Assembly: GCF_024746815.1 (NCBI RefSeq)
Contig: NZ_CP080525.1
Location: forward strand, 1,054,001 to 1,118,000
Length of the DNA stretch: 64,000 bases
Direction of reading: 5' to 3'
Source of the DNA: Mesorhizobium sp. AR07
Lineage (GTDB): Bacteria > Pseudomonadota > Alphaproteobacteria > Rhizobiales > Rhizobiaceae
The notes below the pieces were generated by a model, which saw only the letters and a list, made by a program, of their open reading frames with translations, was not told where the DNA came from and searched no databases. A program made the position numbers and the translations under genes. Positions 36,631 through 46,042 of the stretch are shown here, in pieces (position 1 is the stretch's first letter; every line of letters starts with the position of its first letter).

Positions 36631-37989
36631 TTACTTTTTCTTCGCAGCGGCTGCCGAAGCAAAACGCTCTCGCAATTCCCTACCCTTGCCGGGGATCGTC
36701 TTCTGGCGGGCGCGGCCGAAGGCCAGCGCATCGTCGGGAACGCTTTCGGTGATGACGCTGCCCGAAGCGATGTAGCCGCCCTTGCCGATAGACACCGGCG
36801 CCACCAGCGAGGAATTCGAACCGACAAAGGCGCCCTCGCCGATGTCGGTGAAGAATTTCGAATAGCCGTCATAGTTGCAGGTGATGGTGCCGGCACCGAT
36901 ATTGGCCCCCGCGCCGACGCGCGCATCGCCGATATAGGTCAAGTGGTTGACCTTGGCGCCCTCCTCGATAACAGCCTGCTTGACCTCGCAGAAATTGCCG
37001 ACCTTGGCCTTGTTCTTGAGATCGGCACCCGGCCGCAGCCGTGCGAACGGCCCGACGTCGCAATTCGTGGCGATGGTGGCGCCCTCGATATGGCTGAAGG
37101 CATGGATCTTGGCGCCGCCAGCGATTTTCACGCCCGGCCCGAACCAGACATTGGGCTCGACGATCGTGTCGGCGCCAATCTCGGTGTCATGCGAGAAGAA
37201 CACGGTTTCCGGCGCGATCAGCGTCACGCCCGACAGCATTGCCTCATGGCGGCGGCGCGCCTGCCAGATGCCTTCGGCCTGCGCCAATTCGGCGCGGTTG
37301 TTGATGCCGAGCGCGTTCTCGAAGCTGGCCTCGGTGGCAACGACATCGAGGCCCTGTGCGCTGGCGATCTCGACGATGTCGGTGAGATAATGCTCGCCCT
37401 TGGTGTTCTCGTTACCGACAGCATCGAGCAGCTTCAGCGCGTGAGCGCCCGCCACCGCCATCATGCCGGCATTGCAGAAGCCGATCTTCCTTTCCTCCGC
37501 GCTGCAGTCCTTCTCCTCGCGGACGGCAATCAGCTTGCCGCCTTTTTCGATCAGCCTGCCATAGCCGGTCGGATTGGGCGGCCGGAAACCGATCACCACG
37601 ACAGCAGCACCTTCCGCCAGTTTCAGCCGCGCCGCGGTCAGAGCATCCGCGTCGATCAGTGGCGTGTCACCGAACATGACCAGCACATCGTCATAACCCT
37701 TTGATATCGCATCGCGCGCGGCCAGCACCGCGTGCGCGGTGCCAAGGCGCTTTTCCTGGACGAAGGTCTCGGCCTTCGGTGCGAATTTCTGCGCCGCCTT
37801 GCGCATCTCGTCGGCGCCATGGCCGATCACCAAAGCCTGGCTGCTCGCACCTGCGGCCTCGGCCGCCTTCACCACATGGGCGACCATGGGCAGGCCGGCA
37901 ATCTGGTGCAGCACCTTCGGGATCGCGCTTTTCATGCGCGTGCCTTCGCCGGCGGCGAGGATGACTGACAGGCAGGATCTCTGGCTCAT
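36631..37989 (-). CDS. glmU: Bifunctional UDP-GlcNAc pyrophosphorylase / glucosamine-1-phosphate acetyltransferase
   Basis: 452 residues. The N-terminal uridylyltransferase has [20 protein letters not shown] and GYGRLI; the C-terminal half is a left-handed beta-helix of hexapeptide repeats with [27 protein letters not shown] and [17 protein letters not shown]. The enzyme carries out the last two steps to UDP-GlcNAc, just after GlmS and GlmM. The start is the ATG at 37989, 11 codons ahead of the nucleotide-binding loop. Together with glmS it forms an amino-sugar block. Confidence 0.96.
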   Translation of the reverse strand: MSQRSCLSVILAAGEGTRMKSAIPKVLHQIAGLPMVAHVVKAAEAAGASSQALVIGHGADEMRKAAQKFAPKAETFVQEKRLGTAHAVLAARDAISKGYDDVLVMFGDTPLIDADALTAARLKLAEGAAVVVIGFRPPNPTGYGRLIEKGGKLIAVREEKDCSAEERKIGFCNAGMMAVAGAHALKLLDAVGNENTKGEHYLTDIVEIASAQGLDVVATEASFENALGINNRAELAQAEGIWQARRRHEAMLSGVTLIAPETVFFSHDTEIGADTIVEPNVWFGPGVKIAGGAKIHAFSHIEGATIATNCDVGPFARLRPGADLKNKAKVGNFCEVKQAVIEEGAKVNHLTYIGDARVGAGANIGAGTITCNYDGYSKFFTDIGEGAFVGSNSSLVAPVSIGKGGYIASGSVITESVPDDALAFGRARQKTIPGKGRELRERFASAAAAKKK

Positions 37990-38141
37990 GGATGGACAAC
38001 CATATGAAAAGGGTTGGGAATCAAGACAGGATAGCAGTGGCGCCATGCTGCACCAATGCGGTTAAATTCCGGTGAGATGATTGAGCAGCTGACTCTTGAT
38101 CAGCGGGTCCACGGCGCGCATTTTGCACTTGGGCTACGAGA

Positions 38142-38888
38142 TCACCCCAACCGGCCCAGCACCGGGAAATTCTCCAGCAGCCAGTACGATACCGTCTGCA
38201 CGCCACCGGTCAGGAAAAACACGCCGGCGACGACCAGTAGAGCGCCGATGGCTTTTTCGACGCGGCCGAGATGGACGCGGAATTTGCCGAGGAAGCGCAT
38301 GAAGGCGCCGGAAAACAGCGCCGCGATCAGGAACGGGATGCCGAGGCCGAGCGAGTAGGCGGCGAGCAACAACGCGCCCTCGCCCACCGTCTCGCGGCCA
38401 CCGGCCAGCGTCAGGATCGGCCCCAGCACCGGACCGATGCATGGCGTCCAGCCAAAGGCGAAGGCCAGCCCCATGACATAGGCAGCGACAGCACTTGCCG
38501 GCTTGCCCTGCGACTGGAAGCGCGCCTCGCGCGACAGCAACGGAATGCGCAGTATGCCGAGGAAATTCAGGCCCATCAGGATGATCAGCACACCGGCGCC
38601 CATGGCCAGAGGCTCCTGCCAGACGCGCAGCAACCGGCCGATGGTCGACGCTCCCGCACCAAGCGCCACGAACACGGTCGAGAAGCCGAGCACGAAGGCA
38701 ATCGAGGAATAAAGCAGTGCACCGCGTGCGCCTTCGCGTGCGGTGGCACCCGCATTGCCGCGAAAATCGTCGACCGAAACGCCGGCCATATAACAGAGGT
38801 AGGGCGGCACCAGCGGCAGCACGCAAGGCGACAGGAACGAGATCGCACCCGCTCCGACCGCGCTGACGTAGCTTATGTCCAATGCCAT
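38142..38888 (-). CDS. ccdA: Cytochrome c biogenesis protein CcdA-type thiol-disulfide transporter
   Basis: 248 residues with six membrane helices. The two redox cysteines sit in the usual contexts, SPCVLPLVPPYL near residue 21 and GWTPCIGPVLGP near 150. CcdA passes reducing electrons across the membrane for cytochrome c maturation and other periplasmic thiol proteins. I chose the ATG at 38888 over longer options because it gives the normal N-terminus and has GGAG upstream. Confidence 0.93.
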   Translation of the reverse strand: MALDISYVSAVGAGAISFLSPCVLPLVPPYLCYMAGVSVDDFRGNAGATAREGARGALLYSSIAFVLGFSTVFVALGAGASTIGRLLRVWQEPLAMGAGVLIILMGLNFLGILRIPLLSREARFQSQGKPASAVAAYVMGLAFAFGWTPCIGPVLGPILTLAGGRETVGEGALLLAAYSLGLGIPFLIAALFSGAFMRFLGKFRVHLGRVEKAIGALLVVAGVFFLTGGVQTVSYWLLENFPVLGRLG

Positions 38889-39067
38889 TCCAAAACTCCG
38901 ACTGTTCCGGCGCCGATATAGGTCCGACAGCGCTTCTCCACCAATCACCATTTTGTGGCAAGTCGTCGCCGCATGCGCGGACCGGGGAAGAAACGATGGC
39001 CCGCGGGCGTTAATACGGCGAGGCCGCATTTCCCGCGCGCCTCCAGATATCAGCCAGGGAGATTTTC

Positions 39068-39445
39068 ATGAAAACCATAACCGTAGGGCTGGCAGCGCTT
39101 TTGCTCAGCACCGCCGCATCCTTCGCCGCCGATGCGTGGAAGGAAGCCGATGTCGGAGGCACCAAGATCTACACCGATGCCAAGGGCATGACGCTTTATT
39201 CCTATGACAAGGACGAGAAGGGCAAGTCGAACTGCTACGACAAATGCGCCGCCAACTGGCCGCCTCTGAAGGCCGAGGCCGGTGCGAAGGGTTCCGAAGG
39301 ATGGACAATCGTCGACCGCACCGACGGCACCAAGATGTGGGCCTATGACGGCAAGCCGCTTTACACATTCGTCAAGGACAAGAAGGCCGGAGATGTGAGC
39401 GGCGACGGCGTTGCCGGCGTCTGGCACATCGCTAAGGCCGACTAA
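39068..39445 (+). CDS. Secreted protein of the COG4315 family
   Basis: 125 residues. The signal peptide is clear: MKTITVGLAALLLSTAASFA with cleavage after SFAA. The rest is a predicted periplasmic domain with the family motif repeated as GMTLYSYDKD, then NCYDKCAANWPPL and GKPLYTFVKDKKAGD. Members are small secreted proteins of unknown role, often called secreted repeat or lipoprotein-like. A ribosome binding site (GGGAG) precedes the ATG. It is divergent from ccdA and may be a substrate of thiol chemistry given its two cysteines, but that is only inference. Confidence 0.88.
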   Translation: MKTITVGLAALLLSTAASFAADAWKEADVGGTKIYTDAKGMTLYSYDKDEKGKSNCYDKCAANWPPLKAEAGAKGSEGWTIVDRTDGTKMWAYDGKPLYTFVKDKKAGDVSGDGVAGVWHIAKAD

Positions 39446-39816
39446 AGTCCTCGATGCCGCTTCCTGCCTGCTGGCGGGAGATGGGCTGGTCGCCGGGCAT
39501 CCCTCCATGCCGCCGGCGGCCAGCTTCAAACACCCTGCCATGGCGTCGCCCCGGTTCGGTACCGGGTCAGCTTTTCTCGACTCGGCCGAAAATGAACCGG
39601 GTCATTTTCGCTGACTCGGAACCACCATCCCGCCCAAGCCAAAATTCTGTGATTTTCTCCATACACTCTAAGAGTGTATTGCTGCGGACAGTCTTGCAAT
39701 TTGGGCGCTTCCCCTTGACCGGATGCAAAAGCGCGGCCATGTGAGCGGCAAATAGAACGAGATTTCGTCGCGCGCAGCGGAATTCTTCTGCCGCATCACA
39801 GCTGATATGAGACCTC
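39446..39816. other. Intergenic region upstream of topA with repeats and a palindrome
   Basis: No coding gene is supported in these 371 bases. A direct repeat pair (39561-39585 and 39596-39619, both ACCGGGTCA...CTCGG, period about 35) is followed by CGAAAATGA (39587-39595) pairing with TCATTTTCG (39602-39610). Further on is the operator-like palindrome at 39661-39679. The topA promoter should lie in 39680-39816. Confidence 0.5.
39661..39679. promoter_or_regulatory. Perfect 8-bp palindrome upstream of topA
   Basis: ATACACTC TAA GAGTGTAT is a perfect palindrome with a 3-base centre, 138 bases before the topA start and well apart from the preceding gene. This is the shape of a dimeric repressor site. 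No matching regulator family is recognised. Confidence 0.4.
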
Positions 39817-42453
39817 ATGGACGTCGTCGTCGTCGAATCGCCGGCCAAAGCGAAGACAATCAACAAATACCTCGGCAAGAACTACAAGGTTCTGGCCTCG
39901 TTCGGCCATGTCCGCGATTTGCCGGCCAAGGATGGCTCGGTGCGTCCCGACGAGGATTTTGCCATGTCCTGGGCGGTCGACACCGCCTCGGGCAAGCGCC
40001 TTGCCGACATCGCCAAGGCGGTCAAGGATGCCGACGGCCTGATCCTCGCCACCGACCCGGATCGTGAAGGCGAAGCCATTTCCTGGCACGTGCTGGAAGT
40101 GCTGAAGCAGAAGCGTGCGCTGAAGGACAAGCCGGTCAGCCGCGTCGTCTTCAACGCCATCACCAAATCGTCGGTGCTCGAAGCGATGGCCAATCCGCGC
40201 CAGATCGATGCGCCGCTGGTCGATGCCTACTTGGCCCGCCGCGCGCTCGACTATCTCGTCGGCTTCACGCTGTCGCCCGTCCTGTGGCGCAAATTGCCGG
40301 GTGCCCGCTCGGCCGGCCGTGTCCAGTCTGTCGCGTTGCGTCTGGTCTGCGACCGCGAATCCGAGATCGAGCGCTTCATCCGCGAGGAATACTGGCAGAT
40401 CGCAGCCCTGCTTGGCACGCCGCGCAACGAGAATTTCGAAGCGCGCCTGACGGCCTTCGACCGCAAGAGGCTGCAGAAGCTCGACATTTCCAACAAGGCG
40501 CAGGCCGACGACATCAAGTCGATGCTCGAAGGCGCGACCTTCAAGGCGGTGTCGGTCGAAGCCAAGCCGACCAAGCGCAATCCCGGCCCGCCCTTCACCA
40601 CCTCGACGCTGCAGCAGGCCGCTTCATCGGGCCTCGGCTTCTCGGCCAGCCGCACCATGCAAGTGGCGCAGCGCCTCTATGAAGGCATGGAGATCGGCGG
40701 CGAGACCACCGGCCTGATCACCTATATGCGAACCGACGGCGTGCAGATGGCGCCGGAGGCGATCGACGCTGCCCGCGACGCGATCGCCAAGGAATTCGGT
40801 CCAAAATACCTGCCGGAAAAGCCGCGCCAATATACCGCCAAGGCCAAGAATGCCCAGGAAGCGCACGAAGCGATCCGCCCGACGGATTTCATGCGCACCC
40901 CGGCATCGGTCAGGCAATATCTCGATTCCGACCAGATGCGGCTCTATGAATTGATCTGGAAGCGCGCCATCGCCAGCCAGATGCAGCCAGCCGAGATCGA
41001 ACGCACCACGGCCGAGATCGAGGCGGTCAACGGCGCCCGCACCGCCGAGCTTCGCGCCATCGGTTCGGTCGTTCGCTTCGACGGCTTCATCGCTGCTTAC
41101 ACCGACCAGAAGGACGACGATTCGGAAGACGAGGAAAATCGCCGTCTGCCCGAGATCCGTGCCGGCGAGCAGCTTGCCCGGCAGGCGATCAACGCCACCC
41201 AGCACACCACCGAGCCGCCGCCGCGTTACTCCGAAGCCTCGCTGATCAAGAAGCTGGAAGAGCTCGGCATCGGCCGGCCGTCGACCTACACGGCGATCCT
41301 GAAGACGCTCGAGGACCGCGACTACGTCACCATCGACAAGCGCCGGCTGGTGCCGCAGGCCAAGGGCCGCTTGCTGTCGGCCTTCCTCGAAAGCTTCTTC
41401 AAGCGCTATGTCGAGTATGACTTCACGGCGTCCCTCGAGGAAAAGCTCGACGAGATCTCGGACGGCAAGCTCGCCTGGAAGGACGTGCTGCGCGATTTCT
41501 GGAAGGACTTTTCCGGCGCCGTCGCCGACATCAAGGAGTTGCGCGTCACCGACGTGCTCGATGCGCTCAACGAGGAACTGGCGCCGCTGGTGTTTCCGGC
41601 GCGAGAAGACGGCTCCAATCCGCGCATCTGCCCGAAATGCGGTACCGGCAATCTGTCGCTGAAGCTCGGCAAGTTCGGCGCCTTTGTCGGCTGCTCGAAC
41701 TATCCCGAATGCTCCTTCACCCGCCAGCTCGGCGACGCCGCCAACCCCAATGGCGAGAACGGCAGCGGCGAAGACGGCACCAAGGTCATCGGCAAGGACC
41801 CCTATACATCGGAGGAAATCACGCTGCGCAGCGGCCGCTTCGGCCCCTATCTGCAGCGTGGCGACGGCAAGGAAGCCAAGCGTTCCAGCCTACCTAAGGG
41901 CTGGACTGCCGATACAATCGACCACGAGAAGGCGCTCGCCCTGCTGTCGCTGCCGCGCGATGTCGGCAAGCATCCCGAATCCGGCAAGATGATCTCGGCC
42001 GGGCTCGGCCGCTACGGCCCGTTCGTGCTGCATGACGGCACCTACGCCAATGTCGACAGCATCGAGGACGTGTTCTCGATCGGCCTCAACCGCGCCGTGT
42101 CGGTGATCGCCGAGAAGCAGTTGAAGGGCAAGGGCGGCCGCAATGGCGGCACACCGGCAGCTCTCAAGGAGCTTGGCGATCATCCCGATGGCGGCGGCAA
42201 GATCGTCGTGCGCGATGGCAAATACGGGCCTTACGTGAATTTCGGCAAGGTCAATGCCACCCTGCCCAAGGGCAAGGACCCCCAGTCGGTGACTATCGAG
42301 GACGCACTGGCGCTGATTGCCGAGAAGGAAGCCAAGGGCGGCGGCGGCAAGAAACCGTTCCGCAAGGCGGCAGCGGCCAAGACCCCCACGACCAAGAAAA
42401 CCACAACCAAGAAAACGGCGGCCAAGAAGCCGGCCGTGAAGAAAAAAGGGTAG
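39817..42453 (+). CDS. topA: DNA topoisomerase I (type IA)
   Basis: 878 residues. The TOPRIM domain begins at once with VVVESPAKAKTINKYLG and ATDPDREGEAISWH; the active-site Tyr is in LITYMRTDG near residue 305. A C-terminal zinc finger (CPKCG, then GCSNYPECSF) is followed by TOPRIM-C4-like repeats with GRFGPYL, GRYGPFV and GKYGPYV. The tail from about residue 845 is rich in Lys, Thr and Ala (KKTTTKKTAAKKP), which probably binds DNA. It relaxes negative supercoils. It is followed 6 bases later by rnr. Confidence 0.97.
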   Translation: MDVVVVESPAKAKTINKYLGKNYKVLASFGHVRDLPAKDGSVRPDEDFAMSWAVDTASGKRLADIAKAVKDADGLILATDPDREGEAISWHVLEVLKQKRALKDKPVSRVVFNAITKSSVLEAMANPRQIDAPLVDAYLARRALDYLVGFTLSPVLWRKLPGARSAGRVQSVALRLVCDRESEIERFIREEYWQIAALLGTPRNENFEARLTAFDRKRLQKLDISNKAQADDIKSMLEGATFKAVSVEAKPTKRNPGPPFTTSTLQQAASSGLGFSASRTMQVAQRLYEGMEIGGETTGLITYMRTDGVQMAPEAIDAARDAIAKEFGPKYLPEKPRQYTAKAKNAQEAHEAIRPTDFMRTPASVRQYLDSDQMRLYELIWKRAIASQMQPAEIERTTAEIEAVNGARTAELRAIGSVVRFDGFIAAYTDQKDDDSEDEENRRLPEIRAGEQLARQAINATQHTTEPPPRYSEASLIKKLEELGIGRPSTYTAILKTLEDRDYVTIDKRRLVPQAKGRLLSAFLESFFKRYVEYDFTASLEEKLDEISDGKLAWKDVLRDFWKDFSGAVADIKELRVTDVLDALNEELAPLVFPAREDGSNPRICPKCGTGNLSLKLGKFGAFVGCSNYPECSFTRQLGDAANPNGENGSGEDGTKVIGKDPYTSEEITLRSGRFGPYLQRGDGKEAKRSSLPKGWTADTIDHEKALALLSLPRDVGKHPESGKMISAGLGRYGPFVLHDGTYANVDSIEDVFSIGLNRAVSVIAEKQLKGKGGRNGGTPAALKELGDHPDGGGKIVVRDGKYGPYVNFGKVNATLPKGKDPQSVTIEDALALIAEKEAKGGGGKKPFRKAAAAKTPTTKKTTTKKTAAKKPAVKKKG

Positions 42454-42459
42454 GACAGC

Positions 42460-44766
42460 GTGGCGCGCAGGATCACCGGAAGAAGCCACGGCGATCCGCG
42501 CACCGCCGACACGAGGGCCAAGGTCAAGGACGACTACCGGCCATCGCGTGACGAAATCCTGCGCTACATCGCCGAAAACCCCGACCGCGCCGGCAAACGC
42601 GACATCGCCAAGGCGTTCGCGCTACGCGGCGACGACCGCATCTGGCTGAAGGATCTCCTGCGCGACTTGCAGGACGAAGGCGTCCTGACCAAGGAGCGCA
42701 AGCAACTGGCCCGCGTCGGCGCCCTGCCCCATGTCGCCGTGCTCGACATTTTTGGCCGTGACGGCGATGGCATCTTGCTGGCGCACCCGGCGGAAGCCGT
42801 CGGCACTGGCGAGCCACCGGTTGTCTCCATTCGGATCTCACGCAGCGGCAACGGCCCGGCGCCCGGCATCGGCGACCGCGTGCTGGCAAAAACCTTCCCG
42901 ACCAACGAAGCGACAGGCCCCGCCTATACCGGGCGGGTGATGAAGATCTTCGAGAAGCGCAGCGATGCGGTTCTCGGTGTCTTTCGCATCCTGCAGGACG
43001 GCACCTTCCGCATCGAACCGGTCGAACGGCGCCAGCCTGAGCTGATCGTCGACAAGGAATTCCAGAACGGCGCCAAAAACGGCGACCTGGTCGAGGTCGA
43101 GCCCGCGCGAGCCTCCCGCTATGGGCTGCCCCGCGCCAAGGTGCTCAACGTGCTGGGTTCGCTGACCAGCGAGAAGGCGGTCTCGATGATCGCCATCCAT
43201 GCCCACGACATTCCGCATATCTTCCCGGCCGATGTCATCGCCGAATCCGAAGCCGTCAAGCCCGCGACGCTTGCTCACCGTGAGGACTGGCGCGACCTGC
43301 CGCTGGTCACCATCGATCCGGCCGACGCCAAGGACCATGACGACGCCGTCTTCGCCACACCGGACCTCGATGAGAAGAACCCGGGCGGCGTTGTCGCCAC
43401 CGTGGCGATAGCCGATGTCGCGGCCTACGTGCGTTATGGCACGGCACTCGACCGCGAGGCGCTGAAACGCGGCAATTCGGTCTATTTCCCCGATCGCGTC
43501 GTGCCGATGCTGCCCGAGCGCATTTCCAACGATCTCTGTTCGCTGCGCGAAGGCCAGGATCGCCCGGCGCTCGCCGTGCGCATGGTTTTTTCGGCCGATG
43601 GCCGCAAGCTCCGGCACTCCTTTCATCGCGTCATGATGAAGTCCGCGGCGAAGCTCGCTTACAGCCAGGCACAGGCGGCGATCGACGGCGTGCCTGATGA
43701 CAAGACCGGTCCGATCCTCGACACCATATTGAAGCCGCTATGGGACGCCTATGCGATCTTGAAGCGCGGCCGCGACGGCCGACAGCCGCTCGAACTCGAC
43801 CTGCCGGAGCGCAAGATCCTGCTCAAGCCCGATGGCACGGTCGATCGCGTCATCGTGCCGGAACGGCTCGACGCCCACAGGCTGATCGAAGAATTCATGA
43901 TCCAGGCCAATGTCGCGGCGGCCGAGGCGCTGGAGGCGAAGAAGCAGGAGCTGGTCTACCGCGTCCATGACGCGCCTTCGCTGGCCAAGCAGGAATCGCT
44001 GCGCGAGTTCCTGCAGACGCTCGGCCTGTCGCTGGCGCGCGGCGCGCAGATGCGGCCAAGCCAGTTCAATGGCATCCTCGAGCGCGTGCGCGGCGACGAC
44101 AACGAAGGCCTGGTCAACGAGGTGGTGCTGCGCTCGCAGAGCCAGGCTGAATATTCGCCCAAGAACATCGGCCATTTCGGCCTCAACCTGAAGCGCTATG
44201 CCCATTTCACCTCGCCGATCCGCCGCTACGCCGACCTGATCGTGCACCGCGGACTTATTGCCGCACTTGGCCTCGGTCCAGGTGGCCTGACGCAGGACGA
44301 GGAAGCGCGGCTCGAAGATGTTTCCGTGCTGATTTCCGGCACCGAACGGCGCGCGATGGCTGCGGAACGCGATACGGTCGACCGGCTGATCGCCTCCTAC
44401 CTCGCCGAGCGCGTCGACGACCGGTTCGATGCGCGTATTTCCGGCGTCACCAAATCGGGACTATTTGTCCAATTGCCGCAGTACGGCGCGGATGGTTTCA
44501 TCCCGGTGTCAACATTGAATGGCGATTACTATATATACGATGAAACGGCCCGCTCCTTGTTCGGAGAACGCTCGGGCAAAGGCTACCAGCTTGCCGACCG
44601 CGTCGAGGTCCGGCTCGTCGAGGTGGCGCCGATGGCCGGTGCGATGCGCTTCGAGATGTTGACCGACCCGAAGCCCTTGCCAGGCTCCAAGCGGTCGTTT
44701 CACAAGGCCAAGGGCCGTGCCCGCGCGTCGCAATCGCGACCGGGTTCGCGCGGCAGGAGACGATGA
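42460..44766 (+). CDS. rnr: Ribonuclease R
   Basis: 768 residues. A basic N-terminal helical region (DEILRYIAENPDRAGKRDIAKAF) precedes the cold-shock-type domain. The RNB catalytic core carries VTIDPADAKDHDDAV, then the metal-site region FHRVMMKSAAKLAYSQA and YAHFTSPIRRYADL. An S1 domain is near residue 650 (FDARISGVTKSGLFVQL) and the C-terminus is Arg/Ser-rich. It degrades structured RNA processively from the 3' end. The start is a GTG at 42460 with AGGA upstream, just after the topA stop. Confidence 0.94.
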   Translation: MARRITGRSHGDPRTADTRAKVKDDYRPSRDEILRYIAENPDRAGKRDIAKAFALRGDDRIWLKDLLRDLQDEGVLTKERKQLARVGALPHVAVLDIFGRDGDGILLAHPAEAVGTGEPPVVSIRISRSGNGPAPGIGDRVLAKTFPTNEATGPAYTGRVMKIFEKRSDAVLGVFRILQDGTFRIEPVERRQPELIVDKEFQNGAKNGDLVEVEPARASRYGLPRAKVLNVLGSLTSEKAVSMIAIHAHDIPHIFPADVIAESEAVKPATLAHREDWRDLPLVTIDPADAKDHDDAVFATPDLDEKNPGGVVATVAIADVAAYVRYGTALDREALKRGNSVYFPDRVVPMLPERISNDLCSLREGQDRPALAVRMVFSADGRKLRHSFHRVMMKSAAKLAYSQAQAAIDGVPDDKTGPILDTILKPLWDAYAILKRGRDGRQPLELDLPERKILLKPDGTVDRVIVPERLDAHRLIEEFMIQANVAAAEALEAKKQELVYRVHDAPSLAKQESLREFLQTLGLSLARGAQMRPSQFNGILERVRGDDNEGLVNEVVLRSQSQAEYSPKNIGHFGLNLKRYAHFTSPIRRYADLIVHRGLIAALGLGPGGLTQDEEARLEDVSVLISGTERRAMAAERDTVDRLIASYLAERVDDRFDARISGVTKSGLFVQLPQYGADGFIPVSTLNGDYYIYDETARSLFGERSGKGYQLADRVEVRLVEVAPMAGAMRFEMLTDPKPLPGSKRSFHKAKGRARASQSRPGSRGRRR

Positions 44767-45212
44767 TGACGACAGTCATGGAAGACCAGGTTTTCGGCGG
44801 CGAACATCACTCGGGCCGTGTTGCCCGCCCGCTGTGGACGGCCATGAAGCGCGGCATGCTCGGCCGCTGCCCGCATTGCGGCGAAGGCAAGCTGTTTCGC
44901 GCCTTCACCAAGTCCGTCGACACATGCAGTGTCTGCGGCGAGGAACTGCATCACCATCGCGCCGACGACCTGCCCGCCTATCTTGTCATCGTCATCGTCG
45001 GCCACATCGTGCTTGGCGCCTTCATGGGCGTGGAGGCGACATCGACCTTGTCTACCTGGCAGCACATCGCCATCTGGGTGCCGCTGACCATTATTTTGTC
45101 GGTCGCGCTGCTGCAGCCGGTCAAGGGTGCCGTCATCGGATTGCAATGGGCCTTCTATATGCATGGATTCGGCGGCGAGCAGGACGTGATCGAGCCCCAT
45201 CCCGGGGCCTAG
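44763..45212 (+). CDS. DUF983 membrane protein
   Basis: 149 residues. Two CxxC pairs, CPHCGEGKLF near residue 37 and CSVCGEELHHH near 55, make a likely zinc ribbon; two transmembrane helices follow (AYLVIVIVGHIVLGAFM and IWVPLTIILSVALLQPV). This is the standard DUF983 layout, an inner-membrane family of unknown function often found next to rnr in alphaproteobacteria. The ATG overlaps the rnr stop codon, so translation is coupled. Confidence 0.92.
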   Translation: MMTTVMEDQVFGGEHHSGRVARPLWTAMKRGMLGRCPHCGEGKLFRAFTKSVDTCSVCGEELHHHRADDLPAYLVIVIVGHIVLGAFMGVEATSTLSTWQHIAIWVPLTIILSVALLQPVKGAVIGLQWAFYMHGFGGEQDVIEPHPGA

Positions 45213-45286
45213 AACGCCGCCTGGCGCAACATGCCGACCGTGAAAGGCCACTTTCGCTTGCCAGAAGTTTCCGCTAGGTCCTGCGC

Positions 45287-46027
45287 ATGGACGGTATGAC
45301 CAAGGCGGAAGTCGACAGGATCGAGCGGAGCATGATCGCTCATGGCGACCAGCCAATCCGTCCGCGCGATGCGGCGACACTGATCCTGCTCGACCGCAAG
45401 GGCGACGAGGTGCTGGTGCTGATTGGCCGCCGCCACGCCGGCCACGCCTTCATGCCGGGCAAGTTCGTCTTTCCCGGCGGCCGTACCGATCCGGCCGACA
45501 GCCGCATCCCGATCGCCGCCGCATTGCACCCGGAGCAGGAAGCAAGGCTCATCGCCGGTCCCGGCCGCACAAGTGCCGCGCGTGCGCGCGGCATCGCCTT
45601 GTCGGCGATTCGCGAGACCTATGAGGAAGCCGGGCTGCTGATCGGCCGCAAAGGCGCGTTCGCCACCACCAGGCCTGATTGGCAGGGCTTTGCCGAACAC
45701 GGCGTGCAACCTTCTCTCGACATGCTGCGCTTCGTTGCCCGCGCCATCACGCCGCCCAACCGGGTGCGCCGCTTCGACACGCGCTTCTTCAGCGCCTGGC
45801 GCGACGATGTCGCGGTCGAACTGCCGGGTGGCGGTCCAACCAACGAGCTCGAGGAACTGGTCTGGCTGCCGCTTGCCAAGGCCAGGGAAGCCGACATACC
45901 CGACATCACCCGAATGATCCTGGACGAGCTGGGAAAGCGCCTCGCCCATGATCCGCTGTTGCGTCCGGGCGGACCCGTGCCCTTCTACCGGCTTGTCCGC
46001 AACCGCTTCACCCGCGAACTTCTGTAG
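45287..46027 (+). CDS. NUDIX hydrolase
   Basis: 246 residues. The NUDIX box is split by an insertion: FVFPGGR near residue 62 starts it and SAIRETYEEAGLLIG near 108 completes it, an arrangement seen in the NUDT19/RNF7-like branch that often acts on CoA or nucleoside diphosphate derivatives. The catalytic glutamates are present in RETYEEAG. It lies in the plus-strand run behind topA-rnr and 15 bases ahead of the MFS gene. Confidence 0.92.
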   Translation: MDGMTKAEVDRIERSMIAHGDQPIRPRDAATLILLDRKGDEVLVLIGRRHAGHAFMPGKFVFPGGRTDPADSRIPIAAALHPEQEARLIAGPGRTSAARARGIALSAIRETYEEAGLLIGRKGAFATTRPDWQGFAEHGVQPSLDMLRFVARAITPPNRVRRFDTRFFSAWRDDVAVELPGGGPTNELEELVWLPLAKAREADIPDITRMILDELGKRLAHDPLLRPGGPVPFYRLVRNRFTRELL

Positions 46028-46042
46028 AGTAATCAGCATCCC

